Below, one piece after another: positions 21,061 to 30,532 of a DNA stretch of 64,000 nucleotides (the first letter of the stretch is position 1; each line of letters begins with the position of its first letter). The notes beneath the pieces were generated by a model. It was not told the DNA's origin. It saw nothing but the letters and a program-made list of their open reading frames with translations, and ran no database searches. Origin of the DNA: Stutzerimonas nitrititolerans (GTDB lineage: Bacteria > Pseudomonadota > Gammaproteobacteria > Pseudomonadales > Pseudomonadaceae); the NCBI RefSeq assembly GCF_003696285.1, contig NZ_RFFL01000002.1:354599-418598 (forward strand), given 5' to 3'. The position numbers and the translations under genes were made by a program.

Positions 21061-21420
21061 CTAATCCTCCAGTATCTCGCGCAACTCTTCCCTGGCTTCG
21101 TCCAGCTTGCGCTCACGCTTCTCGATCTTCTTCCGATCGCCATCACGCAACGCCTCCTGCAGCTCGGCTTCACGCTCGCGGACCTCTTCCCGCGCCTCGT
21201 CGATATCTTCCTGCCGTTCGGCCTGCAACCCCGGGTCGGTACAGTGCGCCCGGACCTTGCTCAGCGCGGTTTCCAGACCCTCGATGCGCCCGGCGTTGCC
21301 CTGCTCGCGGGCATGTTCCAACTGGCGGCGGATGTCCGCCTCCTTGCTGGCACAGCTTTCCTGTGCATGGGCCAAGCCGGTGGCGAACGACAGCAGGGTC
21401 ATTGCGACGACGATTTTCAT
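21061..21420 (-). CDS. DUF1090 periplasmic protein
   Basis: 119 residues: a signal peptide (MKIVVAMTLLSFATGLAHA), two cysteines near the N-terminus of the mature protein and at about residue 60, then a highly charged Glu/Arg helical tail (EAREEVREREAELQEALRDG) likely to form a coiled coil. The domain is the DUF1090 (YqjC) type; function unknown. A GAGG ribosome site lies before the ATG at 21420. The stop is TAG. Confidence 0.85.
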   Translation of the reverse strand: MKIVVAMTLLSFATGLAHAQESCASKEADIRRQLEHAREQGNAGRIEGLETALSKVRAHCTDPGLQAERQEDIDEAREEVREREAELQEALRDGDRKKIEKRERKLDEAREELREILED

Positions 21421-21555
21421 TCGGGGCACTCCTCGATTGGGTTTAGCTGATTGTAGATGCCGCGGGTTGCGCAACGAGTAGCTGGAAGGCACTGGCACTG
21501 TCCGTAGCGCATCCCGGTCAGTAGAATCGCGCTCTTTTCGCCTGGAAGGACGGCC

Positions 21556-22932
21556 ATGAGCGCTCCCGACAACAAAACCGACCGCGAAACGCCGGACGAG
21601 CTGGTCTACGGACTCAACGACCGCCCACGTCCCTGGGTCGCCTTTCTCGCCGCATTGCAGCATCTGCTGGCGATCATCGTGCCGATCGTCACGCCAGGTC
21701 TGTTGATCTGCCAGGCCATCGGCGTGTCGCCGCGCGACACCAACATCATCGTGTCCATGTCGCTGGTGATTTCCGGCATCGCCACCTTCGTCCAGTGCAA
21801 GCGCTTCGGTCCGTTCGGCGCGGGGCTGCTGATCGTCCAGGGCACCAGCTTCAATTTCGTCGGACCACTGATCGCCGGCGGCGTGCTGATGGTCCAGCAG
21901 GGCACGCCGGTCGAGGCGGTGATGGCGGCGATCTTCGGCGTGGTGATCGCCGGCTCCTTCATCGAGATGGGCGTGTCGCGCGTCCTGCCGTTCGTCAAAC
22001 GCCTGATCACCCCGCTGGTGACCGGCATCGTGGTGCTGATGATCGGCCTGACGCTGATCAAGGTCGGCCTGATCAGCATGGGCGGCGGTTACGCAGCCAT
22101 GGGCAACGGCACCTTCGCCAATGGCGAGAACCTGTTGCTGTCCGGCGTGGTGCTCGGCGCCATCGTCATCCTCAACCGCCTGCCGGTGGTGTGGATGCGC
22201 AGCTGCGCCATCGTCATCGCCCTGGTCATCGGCTATGCGCTGGCCGCATACCTGGGCCGCCTGGACTTCACCGGCATGCGCGAGGCGGACCTGTTCGAAG
22301 TGCCGATGCCGCTGCACTTCGGCCTGGGCTTCTCCTGGAGCCTGTTCATCCCCATGGTGGTGATCTACCTGGTGACCTCGCTGGAAGCCATCGGCGACAT
22401 CACCGCCACCAGCAACATTTCCCGCGAGCCGGTACAGGGCCCGCGGTGGATGCAGCGGATCAAGGGCGGCGTGCTGGTCAACGGCGCCAACTCGCTGCTG
22501 GCCGGCTTCTTCAACACCTTCCCCAGCTCGGTGTTCGCGCAGAACAACGGCATCATCCAGCTCACCGGCATCGCCAGCCGCTACGTCGGCCTGTGGATCG
22601 CCGCCATGCTGGTCATCCTCGGGCTGTTCCCGGTGGTGGCCGGCGTGCTGCAGGCGGTGCCCGAGCCGGTGCTCGGCGGCGCGGCCCTGGTGATGTTCGG
22701 CGCAGTGGCCGCGGCCGGCATCAACATCCTCGCCGGCATCGAGCTGGACCGCCGCGCCCTGCTGATCATCTCGGTATCGCTGGCGCTCGGCCTGGGCTTC
22801 TCGCAGGTACCGGAATTCCTCGCGCACATGCCCGATGCCCTGCGCAGCGTGCTGGAGTCGGGCGTGGCGACCGGTGGCATCTGTGCCCTGCTGATGAACT
22901 GGTTCCTGCCGGAAACACAGCCGAAGCGCTGA
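21556..22932 (+). CDS. NCS2 nucleobase:cation symporter, second paralogue
   Basis: 458-residue permease of the same superfamily as the gene at 19317 but clearly divergent: it begins DELVYGLNDRPRPWVAFLAALQHLLAIIVPIVTPGLL and has QNNGIIQLTGIASRYVGLWIA in the conserved loop (about 335-355). That subgroup includes purine and xanthine carriers such as YgfO/YicE and their relatives; substrate not assignable. AAGGA precedes the ATG. It is followed by a long GC-rich hairpin. Confidence 0.87.
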   Translation: MSAPDNKTDRETPDELVYGLNDRPRPWVAFLAALQHLLAIIVPIVTPGLLICQAIGVSPRDTNIIVSMSLVISGIATFVQCKRFGPFGAGLLIVQGTSFNFVGPLIAGGVLMVQQGTPVEAVMAAIFGVVIAGSFIEMGVSRVLPFVKRLITPLVTGIVVLMIGLTLIKVGLISMGGGYAAMGNGTFANGENLLLSGVVLGAIVILNRLPVVWMRSCAIVIALVIGYALAAYLGRLDFTGMREADLFEVPMPLHFGLGFSWSLFIPMVVIYLVTSLEAIGDITATSNISREPVQGPRWMQRIKGGVLVNGANSLLAGFFNTFPSSVFAQNNGIIQLTGIASRYVGLWIAAMLVILGLFPVVAGVLQAVPEPVLGGAALVMFGAVAAAGINILAGIELDRRALLIISVSLALGLGFSQVPEFLAHMPDALRSVLESGVATGGICALLMNWFLPETQPKR

Positions 22933-22942
22933 GCGGCGCTGT

Positions 22943-22972
22943 GCGGTGCCGGCCTCGAGCCGCCGGCACCGC
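22943..22972 (+). terminator. Probable terminator after second NCS2 permease
   Basis: An 11-bp perfect stem GCGGTGCCGGC/GCCGGCACCGC with an 8-base loop. There is no T-run afterwards, so termination efficiency is uncertain. Confidence 0.5.
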
Positions 22973-23096
22973 CTCCGCATCCTGATCGGGCGACACCGCT
23001 TCGCGCTCGGCTTGAGTGAACAAGCACCGGGGCGCATGATGGCAAAAAGCCTCTAGCTACAATGCAGACCCACTTCCTCACAAGAAGGAACCTGCC

Positions 23097-23900
23097 ATGC
23101 GAACGCCCCTTCGATGGCTGATGTTGAGCCTGTGCCTGCAAGCCGGTGCCTCGATGGCCACCGAGCTGCACTTCGTCACCGAAGACTTCCCACCCTTCAC
23201 CTACGCCCTCGGCGAGCCTTCCAGCACCGACGAAGCTACCCGCGCGGCCGGCCCGCTGGCGGAGATCGTGCAAGCGGTATGCACGCGCCTGCAGTACCGT
23301 TGCCGGATCGATATCCACCCTTGGCGTCGTGCCCTGGCCCTGGCGGAACGCGGCGAAGCGGACGGTATCTTCACGGTGGTGCGTTCGCCCAGGCGCGAGA
23401 CCTTCCTGCGCATCACGCGCATGCTGGTGACCTCGCGCTACAGCGTGTTTGCCCGCGACGGCCATTACGTGTTCTCCCAGCCGAAGGACCTCGCCGGGCG
23501 CACAGTCGGTGTCTATGGTCCCTCGGGCACGTCCTATGTCCTGTCGGAGCGACTGCGGCAGGTCGGTGACGTGCAGGTGCAGATGGTGCCTGACAACCGC
23601 CAGCTGTTGCGCATGCTGGCAAGCGGACGCTTCGGCGAAGAGGGCCTGGCGGTGATCAACCAGGACGTCGCCTGGCACCTGATCGAGGACGAAGGCCTCG
23701 GCGGGCTCCGCGAGGCCGGCCAGCTGGAACCCGTTTCCTACGGCATCGGGCTGTCGCGCAAGAGCATAGGACCTGCACAGTTTCAGCTCTTCGAACAGGC
23801 GCTCGACGCGCTCATCCTCGACGGCACGGTGCCCACCATCCTGCGTCGCCACCAGCTCGAGCCGGCCTATCGAAGCGCTCCCCCTGAGCACGTGGATTGA
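23097..23900 (+). CDS. Periplasmic solute-binding protein, amino-acid type (SBP_bac_3)
   Basis: 267 residues with a signal peptide (cleaved about MATE, residue 18-20). The mature protein starts LHFVTEDFPPFTYA, the usual first strand of family-3 binding proteins, and has IHPWRRALALAERGEADGIF. No ABC permease or ATPase is adjacent, so it is an orphan that either serves a distant transporter or acts as a sensor component. AAGAAGGA precedes the ATG. Ligand unknown. Confidence 0.8.
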   Translation: MRTPLRWLMLSLCLQAGASMATELHFVTEDFPPFTYALGEPSSTDEATRAAGPLAEIVQAVCTRLQYRCRIDIHPWRRALALAERGEADGIFTVVRSPRRETFLRITRMLVTSRYSVFARDGHYVFSQPKDLAGRTVGVYGPSGTSYVLSERLRQVGDVQVQMVPDNRQLLRMLASGRFGEEGLAVINQDVAWHLIEDEGLGGLREAGQLEPVSYGIGLSRKSIGPAQFQLFEQALDALILDGTVPTILRRHQLEPAYRSAPPEHVD

Positions 23901-23941
23901 GCAATCGGCGCGGTATGGGCGTCTATCTTTGAAGAACGCAT

Positions 23942-26044
23942 ATGCCAACCTGCCTTACGCCCCCTCCGACCGCAGAGGCCAGACGCCCCATGGAATCATC
24001 GAGCAAACTGCCCAGAGCTATCATTCTCTTCCCTGTCTTCATCCCCGCCGTAGTGGTCACGCTGCTGCTGGTGATCGGCACCATCAGCAATCCCGAGCTG
24101 GCCGGCGAACTGTTCAGCGACACCCTGGCGTTCATCACGCGCTCGTTCGGCTGGTTCTACATGCTGGCGGTGGCCTTCTTCCTGGTCTTCATCGTCGGCA
24201 TCGCGCTGACCAAGTGGGGCAACATCAAGCTCGGGCCGGACCATGCCGAGCCGCAGTACAGCTTTCCGGCCTGGTTCGCCATGCTGTTTTCCGCCGGCTA
24301 CGGCATCGCGCTGTTGTTCTTCGGCGTAGCCGAGCCGGTGCTGCACTATTCGACGCCCCCGGTCGGCGCGCCGGAAACCGTGGATGCCGCCAAGCAGGCG
24401 ATGCAGATCGCCTTTTTCCACTGGGGTTTTCATATCTGGGCGATCTACGGCCTGACCGGCCTGGCGCTGGCTTACTTTTCCTTCCGCCATGGCTTGCCAC
24501 TGTCGATGCGCTCGGCGCTGTATCCGATCATCGGCGAGCGCATCCACGGCCCCATCGGACATGTGGTGGACATATTCGCCATCCTCGGGACGCTGTTCGG
24601 CATCGCCACTACCCTGGGCCTGTCGGTCACCCAGATCAACGCCGGCCTGAACTACCTGTGGCCGCAGATTCCCGTCAGCACCACGGTGCAGATCATTTCC
24701 ATCGTGGTGATCACCGCCCTGGCGACCTGCTCGGTGGTGGCCGGCATGGACAAGGGCATCAAGAACCTGTCGCTGCTGAACATGGCCCTGGCCATCACGC
24801 TGATGCTGTTCGTGTTCGCCGTGGGGCCGACCATCTTCATTCTGGAAACCTTTCTGCAGAACACCGGCAGCTACCTGAACAACATCATCGAGCGCACCTT
24901 CAACCTGCAGGCCTATACGCGCAGCGACTGGATCGGCAACTGGACGCTGTTCATCTTCGGCTGGACCATCGCCTGGTCGCCGTTCGTGGGTCTGTTCATC
25001 GCCAAGATCAGCCGCGGCCGGACCATCCGCCAGTTCGTCTTCGGCGTGATGTTCGTGCCGACGATCTTCACCTTCCTCTGGTTCTCCATCTTCGGCGACA
25101 CGGCGCTGCACCTGATCATGGTCGAGGGCTATACGGAGCTGATCGGCGAGGTGCAGAGCGACCATGCCATCGCACTGTTCAAGCTCTTCGAGCACCTGCC
25201 GCTGTCCTCCATCACCTCGTTCGTCGCAGTGGTGCTGATCGCCACCTTCTTCGTCACCTCGGCCGACTCCGGTGCGCTGGTGATCGACTCGCTGGCCGCT
25301 GGCGGCGTGGCGCAGACGCCCGTCTGGCAGCGGGTGTTCTGGGCGACCACGGCGGGCTTCGTCGCCATCGCCCTGCTGGTGGCCGGAGGCCTGAGCGCTT
25401 TGCAGACCATGGCGATCACCAGCGCGCTGCCGTTCGCCGTCGTCATGATCGTCGCGGCGCTGGGCATGTGGCGGGCACTGGTGATCGAGGGCCATCACGA
25501 AGTCAGCCTGCAGACCCACATGCACGGCAGCCGACTGGCCAGCAATGCCGGGCCGGGCCTGTGGAAAAAGCGTCTGGCCGGGCTGGTCAACTTCCCCAGC
25601 CGCGAAGAGGCGGAAAACTTCATCGCCACCAGCGTCATCAAGGGCATGCGCCGGGTGCAGCGCGCGCTGGCCGAACAGGGCTGGCCAGCCGAGGTGCATA
25701 GCGATGAGCACAATGCACGGGTCTACCTGGAGGTGATCAAGGACGATCAGGTCGATTTCGTCTACGAGGTTCGCCTGGTCGGCTATGCCATGCCGTCCTT
25801 CGTCCTTACCGAAGACCCGGACACCAACGAGCAGTACTACCGCGCCGAAGTGTTCCTGCGCCGCGGCGGACAGCACTACGACGTCTACGGTTACGACCAG
25901 CAGGACATCATCAGCGACATCCTCGACCAGTTCGAGAAATACCTGAACTTCCTGCACATCTCGCCCGGCAGCCTGCCGTGGAAGATGGAGGAACACGACG
26001 AGATGCTCAGCAGCGAGCCGGAGGCGCCGAGGCCCGACGCATAG
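23942..26044 (+). CDS. betT: BetT-type BCCT choline transporter
   Basis: 700 residues from the ATG at 23942 (684 if the ATG at 23990, reading MESSSKLP, is used; ribosome sites are weak for both). Twelve-helix BCCT carrier: the Trp-rich segment GWTIAWSPFVGLFIAKISRGRT is at about 340-361. The cytoplasmic C-terminus of about 170 residues is longer than in betaine-only carriers and matches osmotically controlled BetT proteins that import choline for glycine betaine synthesis. No betAB genes lie near. It fits with the ectoine operon in a salt-stress lifestyle. Confidence 0.85.
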   Translation: MPTCLTPPPTAEARRPMESSSKLPRAIILFPVFIPAVVVTLLLVIGTISNPELAGELFSDTLAFITRSFGWFYMLAVAFFLVFIVGIALTKWGNIKLGPDHAEPQYSFPAWFAMLFSAGYGIALLFFGVAEPVLHYSTPPVGAPETVDAAKQAMQIAFFHWGFHIWAIYGLTGLALAYFSFRHGLPLSMRSALYPIIGERIHGPIGHVVDIFAILGTLFGIATTLGLSVTQINAGLNYLWPQIPVSTTVQIISIVVITALATCSVVAGMDKGIKNLSLLNMALAITLMLFVFAVGPTIFILETFLQNTGSYLNNIIERTFNLQAYTRSDWIGNWTLFIFGWTIAWSPFVGLFIAKISRGRTIRQFVFGVMFVPTIFTFLWFSIFGDTALHLIMVEGYTELIGEVQSDHAIALFKLFEHLPLSSITSFVAVVLIATFFVTSADSGALVIDSLAAGGVAQTPVWQRVFWATTAGFVAIALLVAGGLSALQTMAITSALPFAVVMIVAALGMWRALVIEGHHEVSLQTHMHGSRLASNAGPGLWKKRLAGLVNFPSREEAENFIATSVIKGMRRVQRALAEQGWPAEVHSDEHNARVYLEVIKDDQVDFVYEVRLVGYAMPSFVLTEDPDTNEQYYRAEVFLRRGGQHYDVYGYDQQDIISDILDQFEKYLNFLHISPGSLPWKMEEHDEMLSSEPEAPRPDA

Positions 26045-26118
26045 GGTCCGCTCCCGCCTCGCTGCGCACGACGACAAAAAAACCGGTACGAAGCGGGGCG
26101 GCCAAAAGTTGCAAACTC

Positions 26119-26196
26119 ATCTATATAGATAGAGGCGATCCGACTGCCGCGACAGCCCTCGGCCCTTTGCAGTGACTGACCGGTCACGCGCGTGAC
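26119..26196. promoter_or_regulatory. Palindromes between betT and the amino acid importer
   Basis: The 285-base gap holds three perfect palindromes: ATCTATATAGAT (26119-26130), TGACCGGTCA (26177-26186) and GTCACGCGCGTGAC (26183-26196), the last two overlapping. They are about 140-200 bases before the ATPase gene and could be regulator sites for the importer. No matching regulator is evident. Confidence 0.35.
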
Positions 26197-26329
26197 GAGG
26201 GCGTCGTGCTTGGCGCATGCCCTCGCCCATGCTAGGTTTGCGCCCCGCCAGGAAGGCGAGCAGTCAGCCGGAGCGCAATCAATACAGAATCAGGCCCGGC
26301 AAAGCACAGGCCTGAGAAGAGGAAGTTCA

Positions 26330-27103
26330 ATGGCCGAGGCCATACCTGCACTGGAAATCCGCAACCTGCACAAGCGCTACGGCGACCTGGAGGTTCTCAA
26401 GGGTATCTCGCTGACGGCGCGCGACGGTGACGTCATTTCCATTCTCGGTTCGTCCGGCTCGGGAAAATCCACCTTCCTGCGCTGCATCAACCTGCTGGAA
26501 AATCCCCACGAGGGTGAGATTCTTGTCGGCGGCGAACAGCTCAAGCTCAAGCGCGCCAAAGATGGCGACCTGGTCGCCGCGGACGCCAGGCAGATCAACC
26601 GGATGCGCAGCAAACTCGGCTTCGTGTTCCAGAATTTCAACCTCTGGCCGCACATGAGCGTGCTCGACAACATCATCGAGGCACCGCGCCGGGTGCTCGG
26701 CCAGAGCAAGGCCGAAGCCACGGAAATCGCCGAAGCGCTGCTGGCCAAGGTCGGCATCGCCGACAAGCGCCACGTCTACCCCAACCAGCTTTCCGGCGGC
26801 CAGCAGCAACGCGCGGCCATCGCCCGCACCCTGGCGATGCAGCCTAAGGTGATCCTGTTCGACGAGCCCACCTCGGCACTGGACCCGGAAATGGTACAGG
26901 AAGTGCTAGCAGTGATTCGCTCGCTCGCCGAAGAAGGGCGCACCATGCTGCTGGTCACCCACGAGATGAATTTCGCCAAGCAGGTCTCCAGCGAAGTGGT
27001 TTTCCTCCACCAGGGTCTGGTCGAGGAGCAAGGAACGCCCGAGCAGGTATTTGACAACCCGCAATCGGCGCGCTGTAAACAGTTCATGTCCAGCCATCGT
27101 TAA
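26330..27103 (+). CDS. Polar amino acid ABC importer, ATPase subunit
   Basis: 257-residue HisP/GlnQ-like ATPase. Walker [10 protein letters not shown] (about 40-48), signature LSGGQQQR (about 157-164), Walker [15 protein letters not shown] and the switch His in LLVTHEM are all present. AGAGGAAG lies just before the ATG at 26330. It is the first gene of an ATPase-binding protein-permease-permease operon whose order resembles PA5152-PA5155 (memory). Likely substrates are basic amino acids. Confidence 0.92.
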   Translation: MAEAIPALEIRNLHKRYGDLEVLKGISLTARDGDVISILGSSGSGKSTFLRCINLLENPHEGEILVGGEQLKLKRAKDGDLVAADARQINRMRSKLGFVFQNFNLWPHMSVLDNIIEAPRRVLGQSKAEATEIAEALLAKVGIADKRHVYPNQLSGGQQQRAAIARTLAMQPKVILFDEPTSALDPEMVQEVLAVIRSLAEEGRTMLLVTHEMNFAKQVSSEVVFLHQGLVEEQGTPEQVFDNPQSARCKQFMSSHR

Positions 27104-27117
27104 TGGAGCAACACCGC

Positions 27118-27873
27118 ATGAAAAGCTATAAGAAGATTCTGCTGACCGCTGCTGCATCTCTGATCATCGGCACCCAGGCATTCGCTGCGGAGAAACTGCG
27201 CATCGGCACCGAAGGCGCCTACCCGCCCTTCAACCTGATCGATGCCAGCGGCACGGCCGTCGGTTTCGACCTGGATATCGCCCACGCGCTGTGCGCCAAG
27301 ATGGAAGTGGAATGCGAAGTGGTGACCTCCGACTGGGATGGCATCATTCCCGCGCTGAACGCCGGCAAGTTCGACTTCCTCGCCGCCTCCATGTCGATCA
27401 CCGAAGAGCGCAAGAACGCCGTCGACTTCACCGACCACTACTACACCAACAAGCTGCAGTTCGTGGCACCCAAGTCGGTGGACTTCAAGACCGACAAGGA
27501 CTACCTGGACGGCAAGGTGATCGGCGCCCAGCGCGCGACCATCGCCGGCACCTGGCTGGAAGACAACATGGATGGCGTGGTCGACATCAACCTCTACGAC
27601 ACCCAGGAAAACGCCTATCTGGACCTGGCCTCCGGTCGCGTCGACGGCATCCTCGCCGACACCTTCGTGCAGTGGGAATGGCTCAAGAGCGACGCCGGCA
27701 AGGACTTCGAGTTCAAGGGCGAGCCGGTGTTCAACGATGACAAGATCGCCATCGCCGTGCGCAAGGGCAATGACGAACTGCGTGAGCGGCTGAACAAGGC
27801 GCTGGCGGAAATCATCGCCGACGGCACCTACAAGCAGATCAACGACAAGTACTTCCCGTTCAACATCTACTGA
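27118..27873 (+). CDS. Periplasmic basic amino acid-binding protein of the importer
   Basis: 251 residues. Signal peptide MKSYKKILLTAAASLIIGTQAFAA; the mature part begins EKLRIGTEGAYPPFNLID, with the SMSITEERKNAVDFTD region typical of Lys/Arg/Orn- and His-binding proteins. The ATG at 27118 is used rather than 27103, because GGAG (27106-27109) lies just before it and it starts the signal peptide. A strong hairpin follows, separating it from the permease genes. Confidence 0.92.
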   Translation: MKSYKKILLTAAASLIIGTQAFAAEKLRIGTEGAYPPFNLIDASGTAVGFDLDIAHALCAKMEVECEVVTSDWDGIIPALNAGKFDFLAASMSITEERKNAVDFTDHYYTNKLQFVAPKSVDFKTDKDYLDGKVIGAQRATIAGTWLEDNMDGVVDINLYDTQENAYLDLASGRVDGILADTFVQWEWLKSDAGKDFEFKGEPVFNDDKIAIAVRKGNDELRERLNKALAEIIADGTYKQINDKYFPFNIY

Positions 27874-27882
27874 TCCAACCGA

Positions 27883-27930
27883 ACCGAAGCCCGGTCGCCA
27901 CCTTTTCTGGCGGACCGGGCTTCGGTGTTT
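27883..27930 (+). terminator. Intra-operon hairpin after the binding-protein gene
   Basis: An 18-bp stem (ACCGAAGCCCGGTCGCCA with TGGCG-G-ACCGGGCTTCGGT, one bulged G) around a 7-base loop, followed by GTTT. Such hairpins partially terminate or protect the upstream mRNA so the binding protein is made in excess over the permeases (known from his and mal operons). Confidence 0.75.
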
Positions 27931-27938
27931 GAGCTTCT

Positions 27939-28634
27939 ATGATTCCCGACCTTCACGGATTCGGTCCGGCGCTGATCGCCGGCACCTGGATGACAATCCA
28001 ACTGGCCCTGGCGTCGCTGGCCCTGGGCCTGGTGCTCGGCCTGCTCGGCGCCCTCGCCAAGACCTCGCCCTACAGCGCCCTGCGCTGGCTCGGCGGCACC
28101 TACTCGACCATCGTGCGCGGCGTACCCGAGCTGATCTGGGTACTGCTGATCTACTTCGGCACCATCAACCTGGTGCGCTGGCTCGGCAACCTGGTGGGCA
28201 TCGACAACCTCGCGCTGAGCCCCTTCGTCGCCGGCACCATCGCCCTGGGCCTGTGCTTCGGCGCCTATGCCACGGAAGTCTTCCGCGGCGCGCTGCTGGC
28301 GATTCCCAAGGGCCACCGCGAAGCCGGCCTGGCACTGGGCCTGGGCAAGCGGCGGATCTTCCTGCGCCTGATCATGCCGCAGATGTGGCGCCTCGCCCTG
28401 CCGGGGCTGGGTAACCTGTTCATGATTCTGATGAAGGACACCGCGCTGGTCTCGGTGATCGGCCTGGAAGAGATCATGCGCCGCTCGCAGATCGCCGTGA
28501 CCGCCAGCAAGGAGCCCTTCACCTTCTTCATCGTGGCCGCCTTCATCTACCTGGGGCTGACGGTGATCGCCATGATCGGCATGCATTTCCTCGAAAAACG
28601 CGCCGGCCGCGGCTTCAGCAGGAGCGCCGCATGA
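27939..28634 (+). CDS. Polar amino acid ABC importer, permease 1 (HisQ-like)
   Basis: 231-residue inner-membrane permease with the EAA loop EVFRGALLAIPKGHREAGLALGLGKRR (about residues 111-137), which contacts the ATPase. No clear ribosome site precedes the ATG; translation may rely on the hairpin region being read through. It overlaps the next permease by 4 bases (ATGA). Confidence 0.9.
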   Translation: MIPDLHGFGPALIAGTWMTIQLALASLALGLVLGLLGALAKTSPYSALRWLGGTYSTIVRGVPELIWVLLIYFGTINLVRWLGNLVGIDNLALSPFVAGTIALGLCFGAYATEVFRGALLAIPKGHREAGLALGLGKRRIFLRLIMPQMWRLALPGLGNLFMILMKDTALVSVIGLEEIMRRSQIAVTASKEPFTFFIVAAFIYLGLTVIAMIGMHFLEKRAGRGFSRSAA

Positions 28635-29320
28635 GCTGGGAGACCTTCATCAAATGGCTTCCGAGCTTCCTCGACGGCGCCTGGCTGACCCTGCAACTGG
28701 TCGGGGTATCCGTCATCGCCGGGCTGATTCTCGCCCTGCCGCTGGGCATCGCCCGCTCCTCGCGCCATTTTCCGGTGCGCGCGCTGCCCTATGCCTACAT
28801 CTTCTTCTTCCGTGGCACGCCGCTGCTGGTGCAGCTGTTCCTGGTCTACTACGGCCTGGCGCAGTTCGATGTGGTGCGCCAGGGGCCACTGTGGCCCTAC
28901 CTGCGCGATCCCTACTGGTGCGCCATCATCACCATGACCCTGCACACGGCCGCCTATATCGCGGAGATCATCCGCGGCGCGATCCAGAACGTGCCGGCCG
29001 GCGAAGTGGAAGCGGCGCGCGCACTGGGCATGTCGCGCCGCCAGACGCTATGGCACATCATCCTGCCGCGCGCCACGCGCATCGGCCTGCCGGCCTACAG
29101 CAACGAAGTGATCCTGATGCTCAAGGCCAGCGCCCTGGCCAGCACCATCACCCTGCTGGAGCTGACCGGCATGGCGCGCAAGATCGCCGCGCGCACCTAC
29201 CTGCACGAGGAAATGTTCCTCACCGCCGGCCTGATCTACCTGGTCATCGCCTTCGTCCTGATGCAAGGCTTCAAGCTGCTGGAGCGCTGGCTGCGGGTGG
29301 ATGCCTGCCAGGGCCGCTAA
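28631..29320 (+). CDS. Polar amino acid ABC importer, permease 2 (HisM-like)
   Basis: 229-residue permease with the EAA loop EIIRGAIQNVPAGEVEAARALGMSRRQ (about 116-142). The start overlaps the stop of permease 1, so the two are translationally coupled and form the heterodimeric channel. A repeat element follows (29331). Confidence 0.9.
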   Translation: MSWETFIKWLPSFLDGAWLTLQLVGVSVIAGLILALPLGIARSSRHFPVRALPYAYIFFFRGTPLLVQLFLVYYGLAQFDVVRQGPLWPYLRDPYWCAIITMTLHTAAYIAEIIRGAIQNVPAGEVEAARALGMSRRQTLWHIILPRATRIGLPAYSNEVILMLKASALASTITLLELTGMARKIAARTYLHEEMFLTAGLIYLVIAFVLMQGFKLLERWLRVDACQGR

Positions 29321-29330
29321 CCGTGGACCT

Positions 29331-29431
29331 GTGGGTGGATCGCGCTTCACCGATCCACCGGGTGGCGATCCACCAGATGGCGCCCCACCGAACGGAGCCA
29401 CGGTGGATGTGAAAGGCGACATCCACCCTAC
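29331..29431. repeat. Second repeat family: GTGGGTGGAT...ATCCACCCTAC inverted element
   Basis: The outer ends GTGGGTGGATCG and CATCCACCCTAC are inverted repeats, and inside are further copies of GATCCACC/GGTGGAT. It lies between the importer operon and the epimerase gene. I recall GTAGGGTGGAT/ATCCACCC elements in other Pseudomonas genomes. Confidence 0.7.
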
Positions 29432-29492
29432 GAGGAAATCCCGTCCTGCGGCTGTTGTCAGAGACACATCCGAGCCATCCACGAGACCACCC

Positions 29493-30389
29493 ATGCCCAT
29501 TGATATCCAGCGCATCGAAATAGACCAGCTTGCCTGCTGGCGCATCCGCCGCGGTGACAACGAACTGCTGGTCGCCGAACAGGGCGCGCAGGTGCTCAGC
29601 TACCGTCAGGGCGATGCGCCGCCGATCATCTGGCTCAGCGAAGAAGCGGCCTTCCAGCAGGGCCAGTCGGTGCGCGGCGGCGTACCGATCTGCTGGCCCT
29701 GGTTCGGTGATCTGAAGCGCAATCCCGAAAACGTGCAGGCAGCGTACCGGGGCGAGACCGAAGCGCCCTTCCACGGCCTGGTACGAGGCCTGGACTGGCA
29801 GCTGGCACAACAGCGCTGCGAGGGAGACACCGGCATATTGGAGTTCAGCTGTCCGCAGGCGCTGGGTGCGCTGCCGGGCTGGCCACATCGGGTGGAACTG
29901 AAACTTCAGATTCGCCTGGACGAGCGCCTGCACATCAGCCTCACCAGCCGCAACCTGGGCGATCAGCCCGTGGCCATCAGCCAGGCGCTGCACAGCTATT
30001 TCGCCATCGGCGATATTCATCAGGTCTCGGTGGAAGGGCTGGACGGCTGCCGCTATATCGACACCCTGGAGAACTGGCAGCAGCGCCAGCAACAAGGTGA
30101 CCTGAGGTTCACAGGCGAGACCGACCGCATCTACCTGGACCTGCCGCCGACGCTGCACCTGCGCGACCCGCAGCTGAACCGGCGGATCACCCTGCAAACC
30201 CGGGGTTCGCGTTCGGCGATCCTGTGGAATCCCTGGATCGACAAGGCCCAGCGCCTGTCGCAGTTCGCCGATGATGCCTGGCAGCGCATGGCCTGCATCG
30301 AAACCGCCAACACCATGGACGACCGGGTGCTGCTGAACGCGGGCGCCAGCCATACCCTCGCCGTCTCCATCGGCAGCGAATCTATCTAG
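29493..30389 (+). CDS. D-hexose-6-phosphate epimerase-like (aldose-1-epimerase family)
   Basis: 298 residues of the YeaD group of the aldose-1-epimerase superfamily, which acts on glucose-6-phosphate anomers. The signature RGGVPICWPWFGD (about 61-73) and AFHGLVRGLDW-like segment (APFHGLVRGLDW) match. The ATG at 29493 gives MPIDIQRIEIDQLACWRI; upstream in-frame codons fall in the repeat. Role is inferred from the family. Confidence 0.85.
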   Translation: MPIDIQRIEIDQLACWRIRRGDNELLVAEQGAQVLSYRQGDAPPIIWLSEEAAFQQGQSVRGGVPICWPWFGDLKRNPENVQAAYRGETEAPFHGLVRGLDWQLAQQRCEGDTGILEFSCPQALGALPGWPHRVELKLQIRLDERLHISLTSRNLGDQPVAISQALHSYFAIGDIHQVSVEGLDGCRYIDTLENWQQRQQQGDLRFTGETDRIYLDLPPTLHLRDPQLNRRITLQTRGSRSAILWNPWIDKAQRLSQFADDAWQRMACIETANTMDDRVLLNAGASHTLAVSIGSESI

Positions 30390-30406
30390 GACCTGTTTCA
30401 GACTCT

Positions 30407-30474
30407 GTAGGGCCGAATTTATTCGGCCACCGGCGCGCGCAGATATACGCAAGGCCGAACAAGTTCGGCCCTAC
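30407..30474. repeat. REPIN-like inverted doublet, copy 3
   Basis: Same ends as copies 1, 2 and 4. Palindromes GGCCGAATTTATTCGGCC and GGCCGAACAAGTTCGGCC are separated by a longer spacer of about 21 bases, which makes it the longest copy here. It lies between convergent genes. Confidence 0.88.
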
Positions 30475-30532
30475 GGTACTTTTCAAACTCTCTTCCGGTA
30501 CGAAAAGATGGGCTCCGTAAACGGCGCCCGTT

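Noticed and set aside
23996..26077. Minus-strand frame of about 690 codons over betT
   Set aside because: Composition is rich in His, Gln, Asp and Arg, as expected from reading hydrophobic codons backwards; betT on the other strand is certain.
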